Positions 1 to 8,608 of a stretch of 64,000 nt of DNA are shown here, piece by piece. Position numbers and translations under genes: made by a program. Below the pieces are notes generated by a model, which was not told the DNA's origin, searched no databases, and worked only from the letters and a program-made list of their open reading frames with translations. The DNA lies in assembly GCA_035566435.1 (NCBI GenBank), contig DATMRF010000144.1:84978-148977 (forward strand), written 5' to 3'. The DNA comes from DATMRF01 sp035566435 (GTDB taxonomy: Bacteria > Verrucomicrobiota > Verrucomicrobiia > Limisphaerales > UBA8199). The stretch's first letter is position 1. The number at the start of each line of letters is the position of its first letter.

Positions 1-190
1 AAAGGAAGGTTTCATTTTTTACGGGAGGCAAGGCCAAAAATTCGAAATTCGCGAGTCCAGCCAAAAGCTTCAGAATAGCTACGAGTGAAAGCCAAGAGCA
101 CAAAGGAATGCTTCAATTTGCAGATTCCTGCGTTCTTTGCCTGGTTGCGTGGCGATTCCTGCATTTGGTTTTGAGGTTTTGAGTTTTCTC

Positions 191-2575
191 TCAATTCGGC
201 GTCACTTCCACATTGTCGATATAAACTCGCATGTCTTGCGGCGAAAAGCCGAACAAGCCGGGAGAACCCGAGCGATGCGCCGTTTGGTGCGGGACCTCGA
301 TGGTCCACTTTTCCGGCTCAGCATCATCGCGCTTCCAGGCCTTGGCGCGGACCACTGCCGATTGGTCCGGGTTCATGTCCACCCGGGCCTTGAGACGGTA
401 CCAAACATTCGGCGACCATTTGAAGTCCTCGGCGACGCGCAGCCGTTCCTGGTTCGAGTTGACTTCGAGCTTTTGGTCGTTGCCCTTGAGCACAATCAGG
501 TAATGCTGGTCGATCAGCCCGACCTCCGACATTTTGCGCCGGTTGCCATCGCTCATCACGTCCGCCTGGATTGTGTAATGGTTCATATCTGGTGTGCCCA
601 TGAAAACCGTGGCGCGCTGGAAAAACCGATTGTCCGTAGTCTTGGCGAGCACCTTGCCGCCGTCCTTCTCGCGCACGTCGAATTTGAATCGCGCGCCGAT
701 CCACGGCAGCGGAGGATAGGCGAACGCGGTCCCCTCGCCGTTCGTTTCCGAAAGGGTGAACGACTCGAAGTCCTGCTTAAGCGGAAGACTCGGCATGACG
801 CGTCCGCGCATGTAGCCTTTCAAATCGCCCACCGTTGCCTCAAACGCGCCCGCCGACGCGACCGGATCGGATGCGACCACCAATTCGCCCTGTTCATCAA
901 ACGAGCCCTTCAAGGTCGCCCTCACTTTCGCGGTCGGCGGGATAAAACTGGCCCACTTCACCTGGGCCGGAGGAATCGATTCCTCGACTGTGAAGCCGTT
1001 CGCGTCAAGCGAGCGCACTCGAAACTTCGCTTTCTCGCCCGGATGGAGCAGCACCTCTGACGGGATAACTTGAACCTGAGTCGCCTTGTCCGGTGCGGGC
1101 CAGGGCTTTTCATCCGGCACCGCCGCCAGGGCCGGCCGGTCGCCCCGCGCACCCCAGCAATATAAGTGGCGCGCGGTTTGCACGTAGAGCTTGCCGTTGC
1201 AAACAACCGGGGTCCCGAAACAGCGGCCATCGAGTTCAACGTGACAGAGGATCTCTCCTTCCTTCCCGGCCGGCTTGACGATGTAAAAGCCGCCCTTCGT
1301 GCCGGCGTCAGCCTGGCCCGCCTCCTTCGTTGCCGGGTCGTCCAAAATCGGCACGTAGAGCTTGCCATCGGCGAAGAGGGGACAGGAGTTGCGCTGCTCG
1401 ATGCCGAGTTTCAGCTTCCACTTAAGCGTACCAGTATTGGCATCAACGGCACAGAGGTCGCCTTTCTCGGCAACATTATAAACAGTGTCGCCGACGAGGA
1501 TCGGTGAGCTGGTCGAGGATGAGATGTCATCGGCCCAAAGTTCGAGCTGTTTGCGTTCGAACACGAGCGGTGCCGCAGCGGGATTCGGAGGTTCCGCATC
1601 GGGAATTTTGAGCGCGACCATTTGGCCGAGTTCATAAGGTGTGCCGTAAATGGCAATCACCTTGTCGTTGTGATGGACCAGGACAGTCGCGTTGATGCCG
1701 GCACGGAACAGATTGACTCGCCAGAGAGGTTCTCCCGTGCGCGCGTTCGCGCACACCACACTGCCATCGCCGGTCCCTGCGAAAAAGACACGTTTGCCGT
1801 GATACCATCCAAACTGAGGATGAGAAAACGAGTTGTCCTTCGGTGGTCCGCCGGGGCTCGAGGTCCACACCAGCTCGCCGGTCTTCTTGTCGAACGCGTA
1901 AAAGCGGTCGGCGGCCGGTCCATTCGCGCCCCAATTGGCGGTGATGCCGCGCGTGATCACCAAATCGCCGTCGATTGCGGGCGACGCAGTCCGGCTGTTC
2001 GGAAAGGTGAGCCGCCCGAACTCCTCCATCAGTGAATGCTGCCACACCGGTTTGCCCTCCGGCGTGAATGCTGCCAGGATCCCCTGCGTGCCCTGGATAT
2101 AGACGGTGCCGGATTCCGGGTCGATGGCCGGGCTGGCCGTCGCGTAGCGGAGGTAAATCGTGTCGCTCAGATAATCGTTGTAGAGCTGCTGCCACAGCTT
2201 CCGCCCGGTCGCAGCGTCGAAACAGGCCACCCCTTCTTGCAGGTCGGGCCCGGTGCCCAGGTAGCCCATGGCATAGACTTTGCCATCCGCAATCACCGGC
2301 GCGGACTGCCCGGGAAAATCGACCACCCACAAAGCGTCCTGGGGGGAGACTTTGTCAGGCAGCCCTTGCTCGCGGCAAACGCCCGTTTGCTCCGGCCCGC
2401 GCCAGCTTAGCCAGCCGTGAACCGGAGCGCCCACAGCGGAAACCGCCGCCAGCGCGGCCAGGATGGAAACTATCCACCCTCGCGTCGCAAGCACGGCGGG
2501 CAAAAGGGTGGGTAACGGACGCTTGCCTTGCCCCATCAGGCGGCGCAGGAGTCGAGTATACATGGTATAGACCAT
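191..2575 (-). CDS. Secreted PQQ-like beta-propeller protein with C-terminal jelly-roll-like domain
   Basis: About 794 residues from the chosen ATG at 2575, which gives a signal peptide (basic N-terminus, hydrophobic stretch WIVSILAALAAVSAVGAP). The reading frame stays open up to 2794, but the extra N-terminus is unlike a leader. The mature part opens with WLSWRGPEQTG, the W-x-x-W-R-G-P signature seen at the start of most propellers in this window. Repeated blade motifs follow, such as CFDAATGRKLW and CAVDANTGTLKW. The last 200 or so residues look like a concanavalin-type (3-keto-disaccharide hydrolase or LamG-like) domain. No dehydrogenase catalytic Asp or vicinal Cys pair is evident, so it is PQQ-like by fold rather than a proven quinoprotein. 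Function unknown; periplasmic or surface location inferred. Confidence 0.8.
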   Translation of the reverse strand: MVYTMYTRLLRRLMGQGKRPLPTLLPAVLATRGWIVSILAALAAVSAVGAPVHGWLSWRGPEQTGVCREQGLPDKVSPQDALWVVDFPGQSAPVIADGKVYAMGYLGTGPDLQEGVACFDAATGRKLWQQLYNDYLSDTIYLRYATASPAIDPESGTVYIQGTQGILAAFTPEGKPVWQHSLMEEFGRLTFPNSRTASPAIDGDLVITRGITANWGANGPAADRFYAFDKKTGELVWTSSPGGPPKDNSFSHPQFGWYHGKRVFFAGTGDGSVVCANARTGEPLWRVNLFRAGINATVLVHHNDKVIAIYGTPYELGQMVALKIPDAEPPNPAAAPLVFERKQLELWADDISSSTSSPILVGDTVYNVAEKGDLCAVDANTGTLKWKLKLGIEQRNSCPLFADGKLYVPILDDPATKEAGQADAGTKGGFYIVKPAGKEGEILCHVELDGRCFGTPVVCNGKLYVQTARHLYCWGARGDRPALAAVPDEKPWPAPDKATQVQVIPSEVLLHPGEKAKFRVRSLDANGFTVEESIPPAQVKWASFIPPTAKVRATLKGSFDEQGELVVASDPVASAGAFEATVGDLKGYMRGRVMPSLPLKQDFESFTLSETNGEGTAFAYPPLPWIGARFKFDVREKDGGKVLAKTTDNRFFQRATVFMGTPDMNHYTIQADVMSDGNRRKMSEVGLIDQHYLIVLKGNDQKLEVNSNQERLRVAEDFKWSPNVWYRLKARVDMNPDQSAVVRAKAWKRDDAEPEKWTIEVPHQTAHRSGSPGLFGFSPQDMRVYIDNVEVTPN

Positions 2576-2625
2576 TGACGCAGGAAACCGAGAGGATGTT
2601 CGATGATGGGATATGATTTTGCAAA

Positions 2626-2758
2626 TAAAGAATGCTGTTGGGCGCACGGCAGAATTCTTCTCTGCCGGATAAATGCGGCGTTCCAGCGGCTTTCCGAAAG
2701 CCGCATTTATGCGGCAGGAGGGGCCATTGGAAGAAATTGTGCGCCCAATTCTTTTTAT
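2626..2758. repeat. Nested palindromic element about 130 bp
   Basis: An imperfect inverted repeat fills the space between two divergent genes. Inner arms are at 2662-2679 and 2700-2717 (18 bp, one mismatch). The outer arms are GGGCGCAC at 2640-2647 and GTGCGCCC at 2738-2745, flanked by further partial complementarity (AAAGAA/TTCTTT). It could fold into one long hairpin, as MITE or REP-like elements do. No ORF of its own. Confidence 0.7.
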
Positions 2759-2864
2759 CCGCCCGAAACGCGCTTGCGGGCAGCGGGTTCTCACGCCACC
2801 TTGGGTAATGTCCTTGACGCGCGGCGCTTAGACAGCGTGAATGCGCGGGATGTTTTTTCATTCT

Positions 2865-3707
2865 ATGAAGTCACAGCGAAGTGAAACGTCGGCCAACGCG
2901 GGCAAGACTCGCCTCGGCCTCTGTCGGAACTTGCGAACCCTCCTGGCTGCGGGGGCTGTCCTGGGGGCCTCGGCTGGAGCGGTTCGTGCTCAAGCGATCA
3001 GCGTCCCAAACTATTCATTCGAATCGCAAGTTGCGCCACCGACGTATCCCTATGTCACGACGCTCATCGATTCGTGGCAAAAGGCGGCGAAGCCCGCCTA
3101 TTTCAACGAAACCAACATTGGGCTGTTATGGGATCAAACGGCTGGGCTGTTCCAGAACACACCGGTCGGTGCCACGAACCATATCGACAACCTGGATGGC
3201 AACCAGGGCTTGTACTTTCTCGCGTTTCCGCAGGTCGCGGTTTCTCAGGATTATAACACCACCGATTGGAACCACACGACACCGACGCACGCGTTCAACG
3301 CCATCTACCAGGCAGGACTCTCTTACAGGCTTACGGTGGGCGTTTTGGGCGGCTTGGGCGGCATGCCGGAGGGGACGGGCCTGCAACTTGGACTGTATTA
3401 CCGCGACAGCGGGAACAATATGGTTCCGGTGGGAACGACCGCGATCACTTACACTGCTGCCGGGTTCCAGAGCGCAACCCACTTCGTGGACTTCAATGTG
3501 GATGTCCCCGTAGTGCAAGCGACCGATGCCTGGGCCGGCCAACACATTGGAATCGAGCTGATGTCCACCTCCGGCACCGGTCAGGGCTATTGGGACCTAG
3601 ACAACGTTCGCCTCACCGAAGCACCCGAACCCTCTTCGTTGGGACTGCTGGCTTGTGGAGTAGGCGGGTTGCTGCTCGTGCGTCGGCGTGCCCGAGACCG
3701 GGCTTGA
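2865..3707 (+). CDS. PEP-CTERM anchored exported protein
   Basis: About 280 residues starting at the ATG at 2865 (an in-frame ATG lies at 2841). A long basic n-region leads into a hydrophobic signal ending near AGAVRAQA. The body is a beta-rich domain with conserved Trp, Tyr and GYWDLDNVRL. The C-terminus has a PEP-CTERM sorting signal: PEPSSLGLLACG, a hydrophobic helix, then a basic RRRARDR tail. This signal is read by the exosortase system, which usually goes with exopolysaccharide export. No exosortase gene is in the window. It is the first of two tandem paralogues; the next gene shares most of the domain but not the tail. Role unknown. Confidence 0.85.
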   Translation: MKSQRSETSANAGKTRLGLCRNLRTLLAAGAVLGASAGAVRAQAISVPNYSFESQVAPPTYPYVTTLIDSWQKAAKPAYFNETNIGLLWDQTAGLFQNTPVGATNHIDNLDGNQGLYFLAFPQVAVSQDYNTTDWNHTTPTHAFNAIYQAGLSYRLTVGVLGGLGGMPEGTGLQLGLYYRDSGNNMVPVGTTAITYTAAGFQSATHFVDFNVDVPVVQATDAWAGQHIGIELMSTSGTGQGYWDLDNVRLTEAPEPSSLGLLACGVGGLLLVRRRARDRA

Positions 3708-3796
3708 GGCTGCGCTGAGTTCGAAGTGTTCTTGCCAAATTGGTTTCGAGATGATACCCGCCTCCAAAACAAAAGCCGGCATTTGTGCGCAGAACC

Positions 3797-3870
3797 GGGG
3801 CGGGGACGGCCACGTCCCCGAGGGCCTAGGCTCAAGGTGTCCTCTACGGGGACGTGGCCGTCCCAACCCG
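3797..3870. repeat. GGGGACGGCCACGTCCCC palindromic element, copy 1
   Basis: Inverted repeat with 18-bp perfect arms at 3803-3820 and 3847-3864. A closely related arm pair recurs at 13408-13482. It sits immediately 5' of the second PEP-like paralogue and is translated in frame if an upstream start is assumed. It is probably a dispersed REP-like element. Confidence 0.75.
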
Positions 3871-3879
3871 GGTTTGCGC

Positions 3880-4803
3880 GTGCGCGAGGACGCACGAAGG
3901 CTGTGGGTCGGAACCTTGCTTGGTGCGCTCTTGGCCCCCACCCTATTGGCTGGTCCTATCACTGTCCCCAATGCCTCCTTCGAGTCGCCGGTCACGACCT
4001 TCGTCAACACCCATGTTGATTCCTGGCAGAAAGTTCCGAAGCCCGATTGGTATGTCGAGAGCGGCGGGTACACTTGGGACCAATTGGCAGGTGTGTTCAC
4101 GAACACGCCGGCCGGCGACCCCTCCCACATCATTAATTGTGACGGCACTCAGGCTGCATATATGTTCGCTGTTCCAGAGGTTTGCTTATTCCAGGATTAC
4201 GACTCGACCGACTGGTCGCACTCAACACCGACGCACGCCTTCAACGCGACGTTCGACCCGGGCACCGCCTATCAACTCACCGTCGGGGTCATCGGCGGCG
4301 GCGGCAATATGATGCCGGGCGTTACTCTGGAGCTCAGCTTGTATTACCGGGACGCCGGGAGCAACCAGGTAGTCGTGGCCGCGACCTCCATCACGAATAC
4401 CCCAGCCGTGTTCAGCAACCACGTCACCCTGATTGATTTCCAGGTAAACGTTCCAACCGTCCAGGTCGCCGACGCCTGGGCCGGCCAGCACATCGGGATT
4501 AGATTGCTTTCGACAGTGGACCCGTCCTTGCAAGGCGGATACTGGGACCTGGACAATGTCCGCCTGACAGGAACTCGCCGGCCATTGTGGGCCAACCCTG
4601 CTTGGAGCGGCGGGCAGTTTTCCTTGACGCTCCAGAGCGAGCCGGGGCTTCAGTTCGAAGTCCTGGCCAGCAACGACCCCAGCCTGCCGATTCCAAGCTG
4701 GACCAGCCTGGGAACGGTGAGCAACGCCACCGGCAGTGTTTCGTTCAATGACGCCGCCACGAACTACGCTCGCCGATTCTACCGGGCGCGCCAGTTGCCG
4801 TAG
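3880..4803 (+). CDS. Exported paralogue of the PEP-CTERM protein, with a different C-terminus
   Basis: The start is uncertain. The frame is open from an ATG at 3688 but that region contains a palindromic repeat. I favour the GTG at 3880 (307 residues), which places a signal peptide (RRLWVGTLLGALLAPTLLAG) at the N-terminus. Residues up to GYWDLDNVRLTG align well with the upstream gene, including DSWQK, TDWSHSTPTHAFNA and AWAGQHIGI. Instead of a PEP-CTERM tail it carries an approximately 75-residue beta domain ending FYRARQLP, common at the C-termini of exported verrucomicrobial proteins. This looks like tandem duplication followed by a swap of anchor type. Function unknown. Confidence 0.7.
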   Translation: MREDARRLWVGTLLGALLAPTLLAGPITVPNASFESPVTTFVNTHVDSWQKVPKPDWYVESGGYTWDQLAGVFTNTPAGDPSHIINCDGTQAAYMFAVPEVCLFQDYDSTDWSHSTPTHAFNATFDPGTAYQLTVGVIGGGGNMMPGVTLELSLYYRDAGSNQVVVAATSITNTPAVFSNHVTLIDFQVNVPTVQVADAWAGQHIGIRLLSTVDPSLQGGYWDLDNVRLTGTRRPLWANPAWSGGQFSLTLQSEPGLQFEVLASNDPSLPIPSWTSLGTVSNATGSVSFNDAATNYARRFYRARQLP

Positions 4804-4813
4804 GACGGGGGAC

Positions 4814-4831
4814 GTGATGCGTGAAACGTGA
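4814..4831. repeat. 18-bp dispersed repeat, copy 1
   Basis: The 18-mer GTGATGCGTGAAACGTGA occurs here and, in reverse complement, at 35593-35610. Both copies lie in intergenic DNA. It is too long for chance in 64 kb. Confidence 0.7.
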
Positions 4832-4908
4832 ATTCCTTTTGACAGTTGTGAGAGGATGTTCGAAAGCGTTGTCGGGAGCCTCGTTCTTCAGTTCCTTCTC
4901 GTTTTCAT

Positions 4909-4979
4909 CCTCATCCTCTTCCTCTTTCTCGGAAGCGAATCCCGAGCCACGGAGAAAGAGAAAGAGGACGAGCATGAGG
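4909..4979. repeat. TC-rich/GA-rich imperfect inverted repeat overlapping a start codon
   Basis: A pyrimidine tract (4909-4932) faces a purine tract (4950-4979) that contains the presumed ribosome site GAGG and the ATG at 4974 of the following gene. In mRNA the two tracts could pair and mask the start. Similar TC-rich tracts occur at 30385-30500 and 45620-45665. Confidence 0.55.
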
Positions 4980-5798
4980 AAGACGCGCGGGTCGGGATGT
5001 TCCAGATTGGGTTGCAGCAACCGAGGGCAGCCGTTTAGCGCATTCACCCTGATCGAGCTGCTGGTGGTCATTGCCATCATAGCCATCCTCGCCGCGTTGC
5101 TCTTGCCGGCGCTAACCTCGGCGCGCGCGGCAGGCCAGAAAGCCGCTTGTTTGTCGAACTTGCGGCAGATGGGCCTGGCGATTCACGCGTACGCCCATGA
5201 CAACTCCGGAAGGATTCCCTACGGCCCGAAAGCGCCGCCCTTTACGAGTCCTGCGGACTTCTATCCTTCTACCGGCGCGCCGACGAGCCTGCTCTCACTC
5301 AAAGGCGGCGCTCCGGTTGGGTTGGGCCTGCTGTTACAGCAATACCTGGCTAACCAGCCGAAAGTCCTGTTCTGTCCTGGCACGGATCACCCACTGGATG
5401 CGGACGCTGAGCTGGCCAAGGTCGGCACAAACCAGGCCCAATGCAGCTATTATTATCGCCACGCCGGGAACGTCCAGTTGTTCGACAGCCCGACCAATAC
5501 TTCCCCACCAGACACCCTTCAGCTCGACAAGCTCGGTAATAACCGGTCGGGTCTGCCCATCTGCGCCCTCGTCATCGACACGGAGTTCCTGTGTCCGCCT
5601 GATTTGGCGTCGTTCAACGTCATCCCCCGCACCAATCACCGGCAGAGGTTCGTGGACGTTTTGTTCGCCGACGGTCACGCGCGATCACGGCCCAACCCGG
5701 ACGCTCGTTTCACGGTGGACGTCCGGGATTACAGCGAGCTGCGGAGCTCCTTCGATAAGATCCTTAAAGTGCTGGAACAAGCAGATACGGAGCAATAA
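4974..5798 (+). CDS. Prepilin-type N-terminal cleavage/methylation domain protein
   Basis: I chose the ATG at 4974 (274 residues), preceded by a purine-rich GAGG; an upstream start at 4821 would add a low-complexity Ser-rich stretch. Residues around 22-45 hold the type IV pilin-like leader (FSAFTLIELLVVIAIIAILA followed by ALLLPALTSARAA), with the Glu at +5 after the processing site. The body has a DUF1559/H-X9-DG-like layout with conserved NLRQMGLAIHAYAHDN and a late FADGHA. Such proteins are very abundant in Verrucomicrobiota and Planctomycetota. They are exported pseudopilin-like proteins, usually of unknown job. It is followed closely by a propeller gene in the same orientation. Confidence 0.85.
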   Translation: MRKTRGSGCSRLGCSNRGQPFSAFTLIELLVVIAIIAILAALLLPALTSARAAGQKAACLSNLRQMGLAIHAYAHDNSGRIPYGPKAPPFTSPADFYPSTGAPTSLLSLKGGAPVGLGLLLQQYLANQPKVLFCPGTDHPLDADAELAKVGTNQAQCSYYYRHAGNVQLFDSPTNTSPPDTLQLDKLGNNRSGLPICALVIDTEFLCPPDLASFNVIPRTNHRQRFVDVLFADGHARSRPNPDARFTVDVRDYSELRSSFDKILKVLEQADTEQ

Positions 5799-5820
5799 AC
5801 TTCAAACCAAAAGAACAAGA

Positions 5821-7233
5821 ATGAAGCTTCAAAGGTTCGCGGGTTCGTCTGTGGCCGTGCTCGGACTGGTTTATTTATCGAGCGTCGGGTTTGTGGCAGC
5901 GGCGGCGGCCGATGAAAACTGGCCGCAATGGCGCGGACCACTGCAAAACGGAGTCGCTCCTTTGGCAGACCCGGCAACCACCTGGAACGAGAGCAACAAT
6001 GTCCGTTGGAAGGCGAGGCTTCCGGGCGAAGGCTCGTCCACGCCCGTGGTCTGGGACAACCTGGTGTTTGTCCAGACAGCCATTCCTACCGGGAAGAAGC
6101 CTGAGAGCACCTCTGGCGGGGCGAACGACCAAAACTCCGCAGCGCGGCCTGATTCCGACGGCGGCCCTGGTGGGCCAGGCGGAGGTCCGGGCGGCCGGAG
6201 GGGTGGGTTTGGGGGCGGACCGAAGCCGACTGAAGCCTACCAGTTCGCGGTTCTTTGCCTCGACCGTTCGACCGGCAAGGTGTTGTGGCAGCAGGTCGCC
6301 CGCCAAGAGGTCCCGCATGAAGGAGTCCGCCAGAACGAGGGCACGTTTGCGTCGTCCTCGGGTGTTACCGACGGGAAGCACGTTTGGGCCTATTTCGGTT
6401 CACGCGGCCTCTATTGCTATGATATGAAAGGCAAGTTGGAATGGAGCCAGGACCTCGGCAAAATGCGAATCGCGATGGGCTTCGGCGAAGGCAGTTCGCC
6501 TGCGCTTTACAAAGAGATGCTCATCGTGAATTGGGACAACGAGGACGGGTCGTTCATAACGGCACTGGACAAAAACACCGGCAAAACACTCTGGAAACAA
6601 TCGCGCGAAGAACACACGTCGTGGGCTACGCCGCTGGTCGTCGAGCCGGAGGGTAAAGCGCAGATTGTGGTGGCGGCCACCGGCAAAATCCGCAGCTACG
6701 CCCCGGAATCAGGCAAAGTCAATTGGGAATGCGGCGGCCTGACGCGCAATGTGATTCCGTCGCCCGTCGCGGATGGCGACATGGTCTATTGCATGAGCGG
6801 CTTTCAAGGAAACGCGCTCCTGGCGATTCATCTGGGACGAAGCGGTGACCTTACCGGCACCGACGCGATTGCCTGGACGTACAAGAAAAGCACGCCCTAC
6901 GTGCCGTCTCCGCTGCTCTACAACGGGAAGCTCTATTTTTTCGCGAACAACAATCCGGTCCTTTCCTGCCTCGATGCCAGGACGGGCCAAGTGCTTGTGG
7001 ACGCCGAACGAATCGAAGGGTTGCAGGGAGTCTATGCCTCACCGCTCGGTGCGGGCGGCAAGGTTTACCTGACCGGGCGGAACGGCGCTATCGTGGTGTT
7101 GAAGCAGTCGGATAAACTCGATGTGCTCGCCACGAACAAGCTCGACGATAAATTTGATGCCTCACCGGCAGCCGTCGGTAAGGACCTCTTCCTGCGCGGC
7201 CGCGAGTATCTTTACTGCATCGCCGAGAAATGA
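5821..7233 (+). CDS. Secreted PQQ-like beta-propeller protein
   Basis: 470 residues from ATG 5821, 22 nt after the prepilin-like gene, so probably co-transcribed. The signal peptide ends near FVAAAAA. The mature part begins WPQWRGPLQNG, then blade motifs such as VLCLDRSTGKVLWQQ, TALDKNTGKTLWKQ and SCLDARTGQVLV. A Gly/Pro/Arg-rich insert at about residues 115-137 interrupts the first blades and is probably a surface loop. This is the PQQ_2/BamB-like fold. I see no catalytic signature for alcohol dehydrogenation, so an enzymatic role is unproven. Confidence 0.85.
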   Translation: MKLQRFAGSSVAVLGLVYLSSVGFVAAAAADENWPQWRGPLQNGVAPLADPATTWNESNNVRWKARLPGEGSSTPVVWDNLVFVQTAIPTGKKPESTSGGANDQNSAARPDSDGGPGGPGGGPGGRRGGFGGGPKPTEAYQFAVLCLDRSTGKVLWQQVARQEVPHEGVRQNEGTFASSSGVTDGKHVWAYFGSRGLYCYDMKGKLEWSQDLGKMRIAMGFGEGSSPALYKEMLIVNWDNEDGSFITALDKNTGKTLWKQSREEHTSWATPLVVEPEGKAQIVVAATGKIRSYAPESGKVNWECGGLTRNVIPSPVADGDMVYCMSGFQGNALLAIHLGRSGDLTGTDAIAWTYKKSTPYVPSPLLYNGKLYFFANNNPVLSCLDARTGQVLVDAERIEGLQGVYASPLGAGGKVYLTGRNGAIVVLKQSDKLDVLATNKLDDKFDASPAAVGKDLFLRGREYLYCIAEK

Positions 7234-7300
7234 GCGAGCAACCAATCACGCTTGCGTTTTGGAGTGCGCCAGTCCCCTGCCGCTTTGGAGCCCAATCCTC

Positions 7301-8608
7301 ATGAACATGCATGCGCGAACGTTGTCGGCGGCGGCTCTGTCACGCCGCCGAGGCGTTCTCAGTCAACTTTCGGTGCTTTCTTTCTTTCTCCTGTGCCAAA
7401 TCCTGCTCTGTCCCGCCCAGGAGTGGACCCGGTTTCGCGGACCCAACGGCTCCGGCATTAGCAATGCGAAGACCATCCCGGCCACCTGGACCGAGAAAGA
7501 CTTTAACTGGAAAGTCCCCTTGCCCGGCGCCGGCCACTCGTCGCCGGCGGTATGGGGCGACAAGGTTTTTCTCACCACCGGCGACGACCAGGCGGGCCAG
7601 GTAATCGTCGTGTGCCTGAGCGCCACAGATGGACGCGTGCTTTGGCAGAAGTCATTCGCGTTCACGGCCTATCCGAAGCATAACTACAACAGCTTCGCTT
7701 CGAGCTCGCCCGCGACGGATGCGCAGCGCGTTTATGTCTGCTGGAGTGTGCCCGCGCGCTGCACCTTGCTGGCGCTGGATCACCAGGGCAAAACGATTTG
7801 GGAAAAAGACCTCGGGCCCTTCGTCAGCCAGCACGGCAACGGCTCGTCCCCAATCCTCTACCAGGACAAGGTCATCCTGGCCAACGAGCAGGACGGCGAG
7901 AGCTTCCTGATTGCGGTCGATGCCGCGACAGGTGAAACACGATGGAAAACCCCGCGCAAGACCGCCGAGGCCGCGTACTCGACGCCGTGTGTCTATCAGC
8001 CGAAAGACAGCAAACCCGAGCTGATCTTCAACAGTCACGCGCACGGGATTTCCGCGCTCGACCCCGACAACGGCAAGGTGCTGTGGGATTTTCCAACCGC
8101 CTTCGATAAACGGTCCGTGAGCTCGCCTTTGGTGGCGGGCGATTTGGTCATCGGCTCGTGCGGCAGTGGTGGCGGTGGAAATTACGTCGTCGCGGTCCGT
8201 CCGGGCGACCCGGCCAGTGGCAAAAAGCCTCAGCTGGCCTACTCCATCCGGCGCTCGGCTCCGTATGTGCCCACCAGCATTTATTTCGGCGAGCATCTTT
8301 TCCTTTGGGGTGACGGTGGGATTGTCAGTTGCGTTCAGGCAGCGACGGGAGAGGTCAAATGGCAGGAGCGCGTCGGTGGAGATTTCTTTGGCTCGCCGGT
8401 CTGTGTGGATGGCCGGCTCTTTTGTGTCTCGAGCCGTGGCGACGTCGTGGTGGCGGAAGCATCCGGCCACTTTAAGCTGCTGGCGAAGAATCCGCTGGGG
8501 GAGTTGACTCGCAGCACACCCGCGGTCGCGGGCGGCCGGATGTACATCCACACGAGCCAACATCTCATCAGCGTCGGCGGCGCTAAAGAAGTCAGCGCGA
8601 GGGATTGA
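7301..8608 (+). CDS. Secreted PQQ-like beta-propeller protein
   Basis: 435 residues. The ATG at 7301 gives a clear leader (LSVLSFFLLCQILLCPAQ). The mature protein opens WTRFRGPNGSGISN and carries blade motifs such as VVCLSATDGRVLWQK, LIAVDAATGETRWKT and SALDPDNGKVLWDF. It lies 67 nt after the previous propeller in the same direction. Its last 17 nt overlap the 3' end of the minus-strand propeller gene, a convergent overlap. Role unknown; periplasmic location inferred. Confidence 0.85.
   Translation: MNMHARTLSAAALSRRRGVLSQLSVLSFFLLCQILLCPAQEWTRFRGPNGSGISNAKTIPATWTEKDFNWKVPLPGAGHSSPAVWGDKVFLTTGDDQAGQVIVVCLSATDGRVLWQKSFAFTAYPKHNYNSFASSSPATDAQRVYVCWSVPARCTLLALDHQGKTIWEKDLGPFVSQHGNGSSPILYQDKVILANEQDGESFLIAVDAATGETRWKTPRKTAEAAYSTPCVYQPKDSKPELIFNSHAHGISALDPDNGKVLWDFPTAFDKRSVSSPLVAGDLVIGSCGSGGGGNYVVAVRPGDPASGKKPQLAYSIRRSAPYVPTSIYFGEHLFLWGDGGIVSCVQAATGEVKWQERVGGDFFGSPVCVDGRLFCVSSRGDVVVAEASGHFKLLAKNPLGELTRSTPAVAGGRMYIHTSQHLISVGGAKEVSARD

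Noticed and set aside
137..1060. 307-codon plus-strand open frame opposite the first propeller
   Set aside because: Arg/His-rich composition typical of an antisense shadow in GC-rich DNA; the minus-strand gene has clear domains.
8592..8608. Possible error at the 17-nt convergent overlap of two propeller genes
   Set aside because: Both C-termini read normally to their stops; short convergent overlaps are common.
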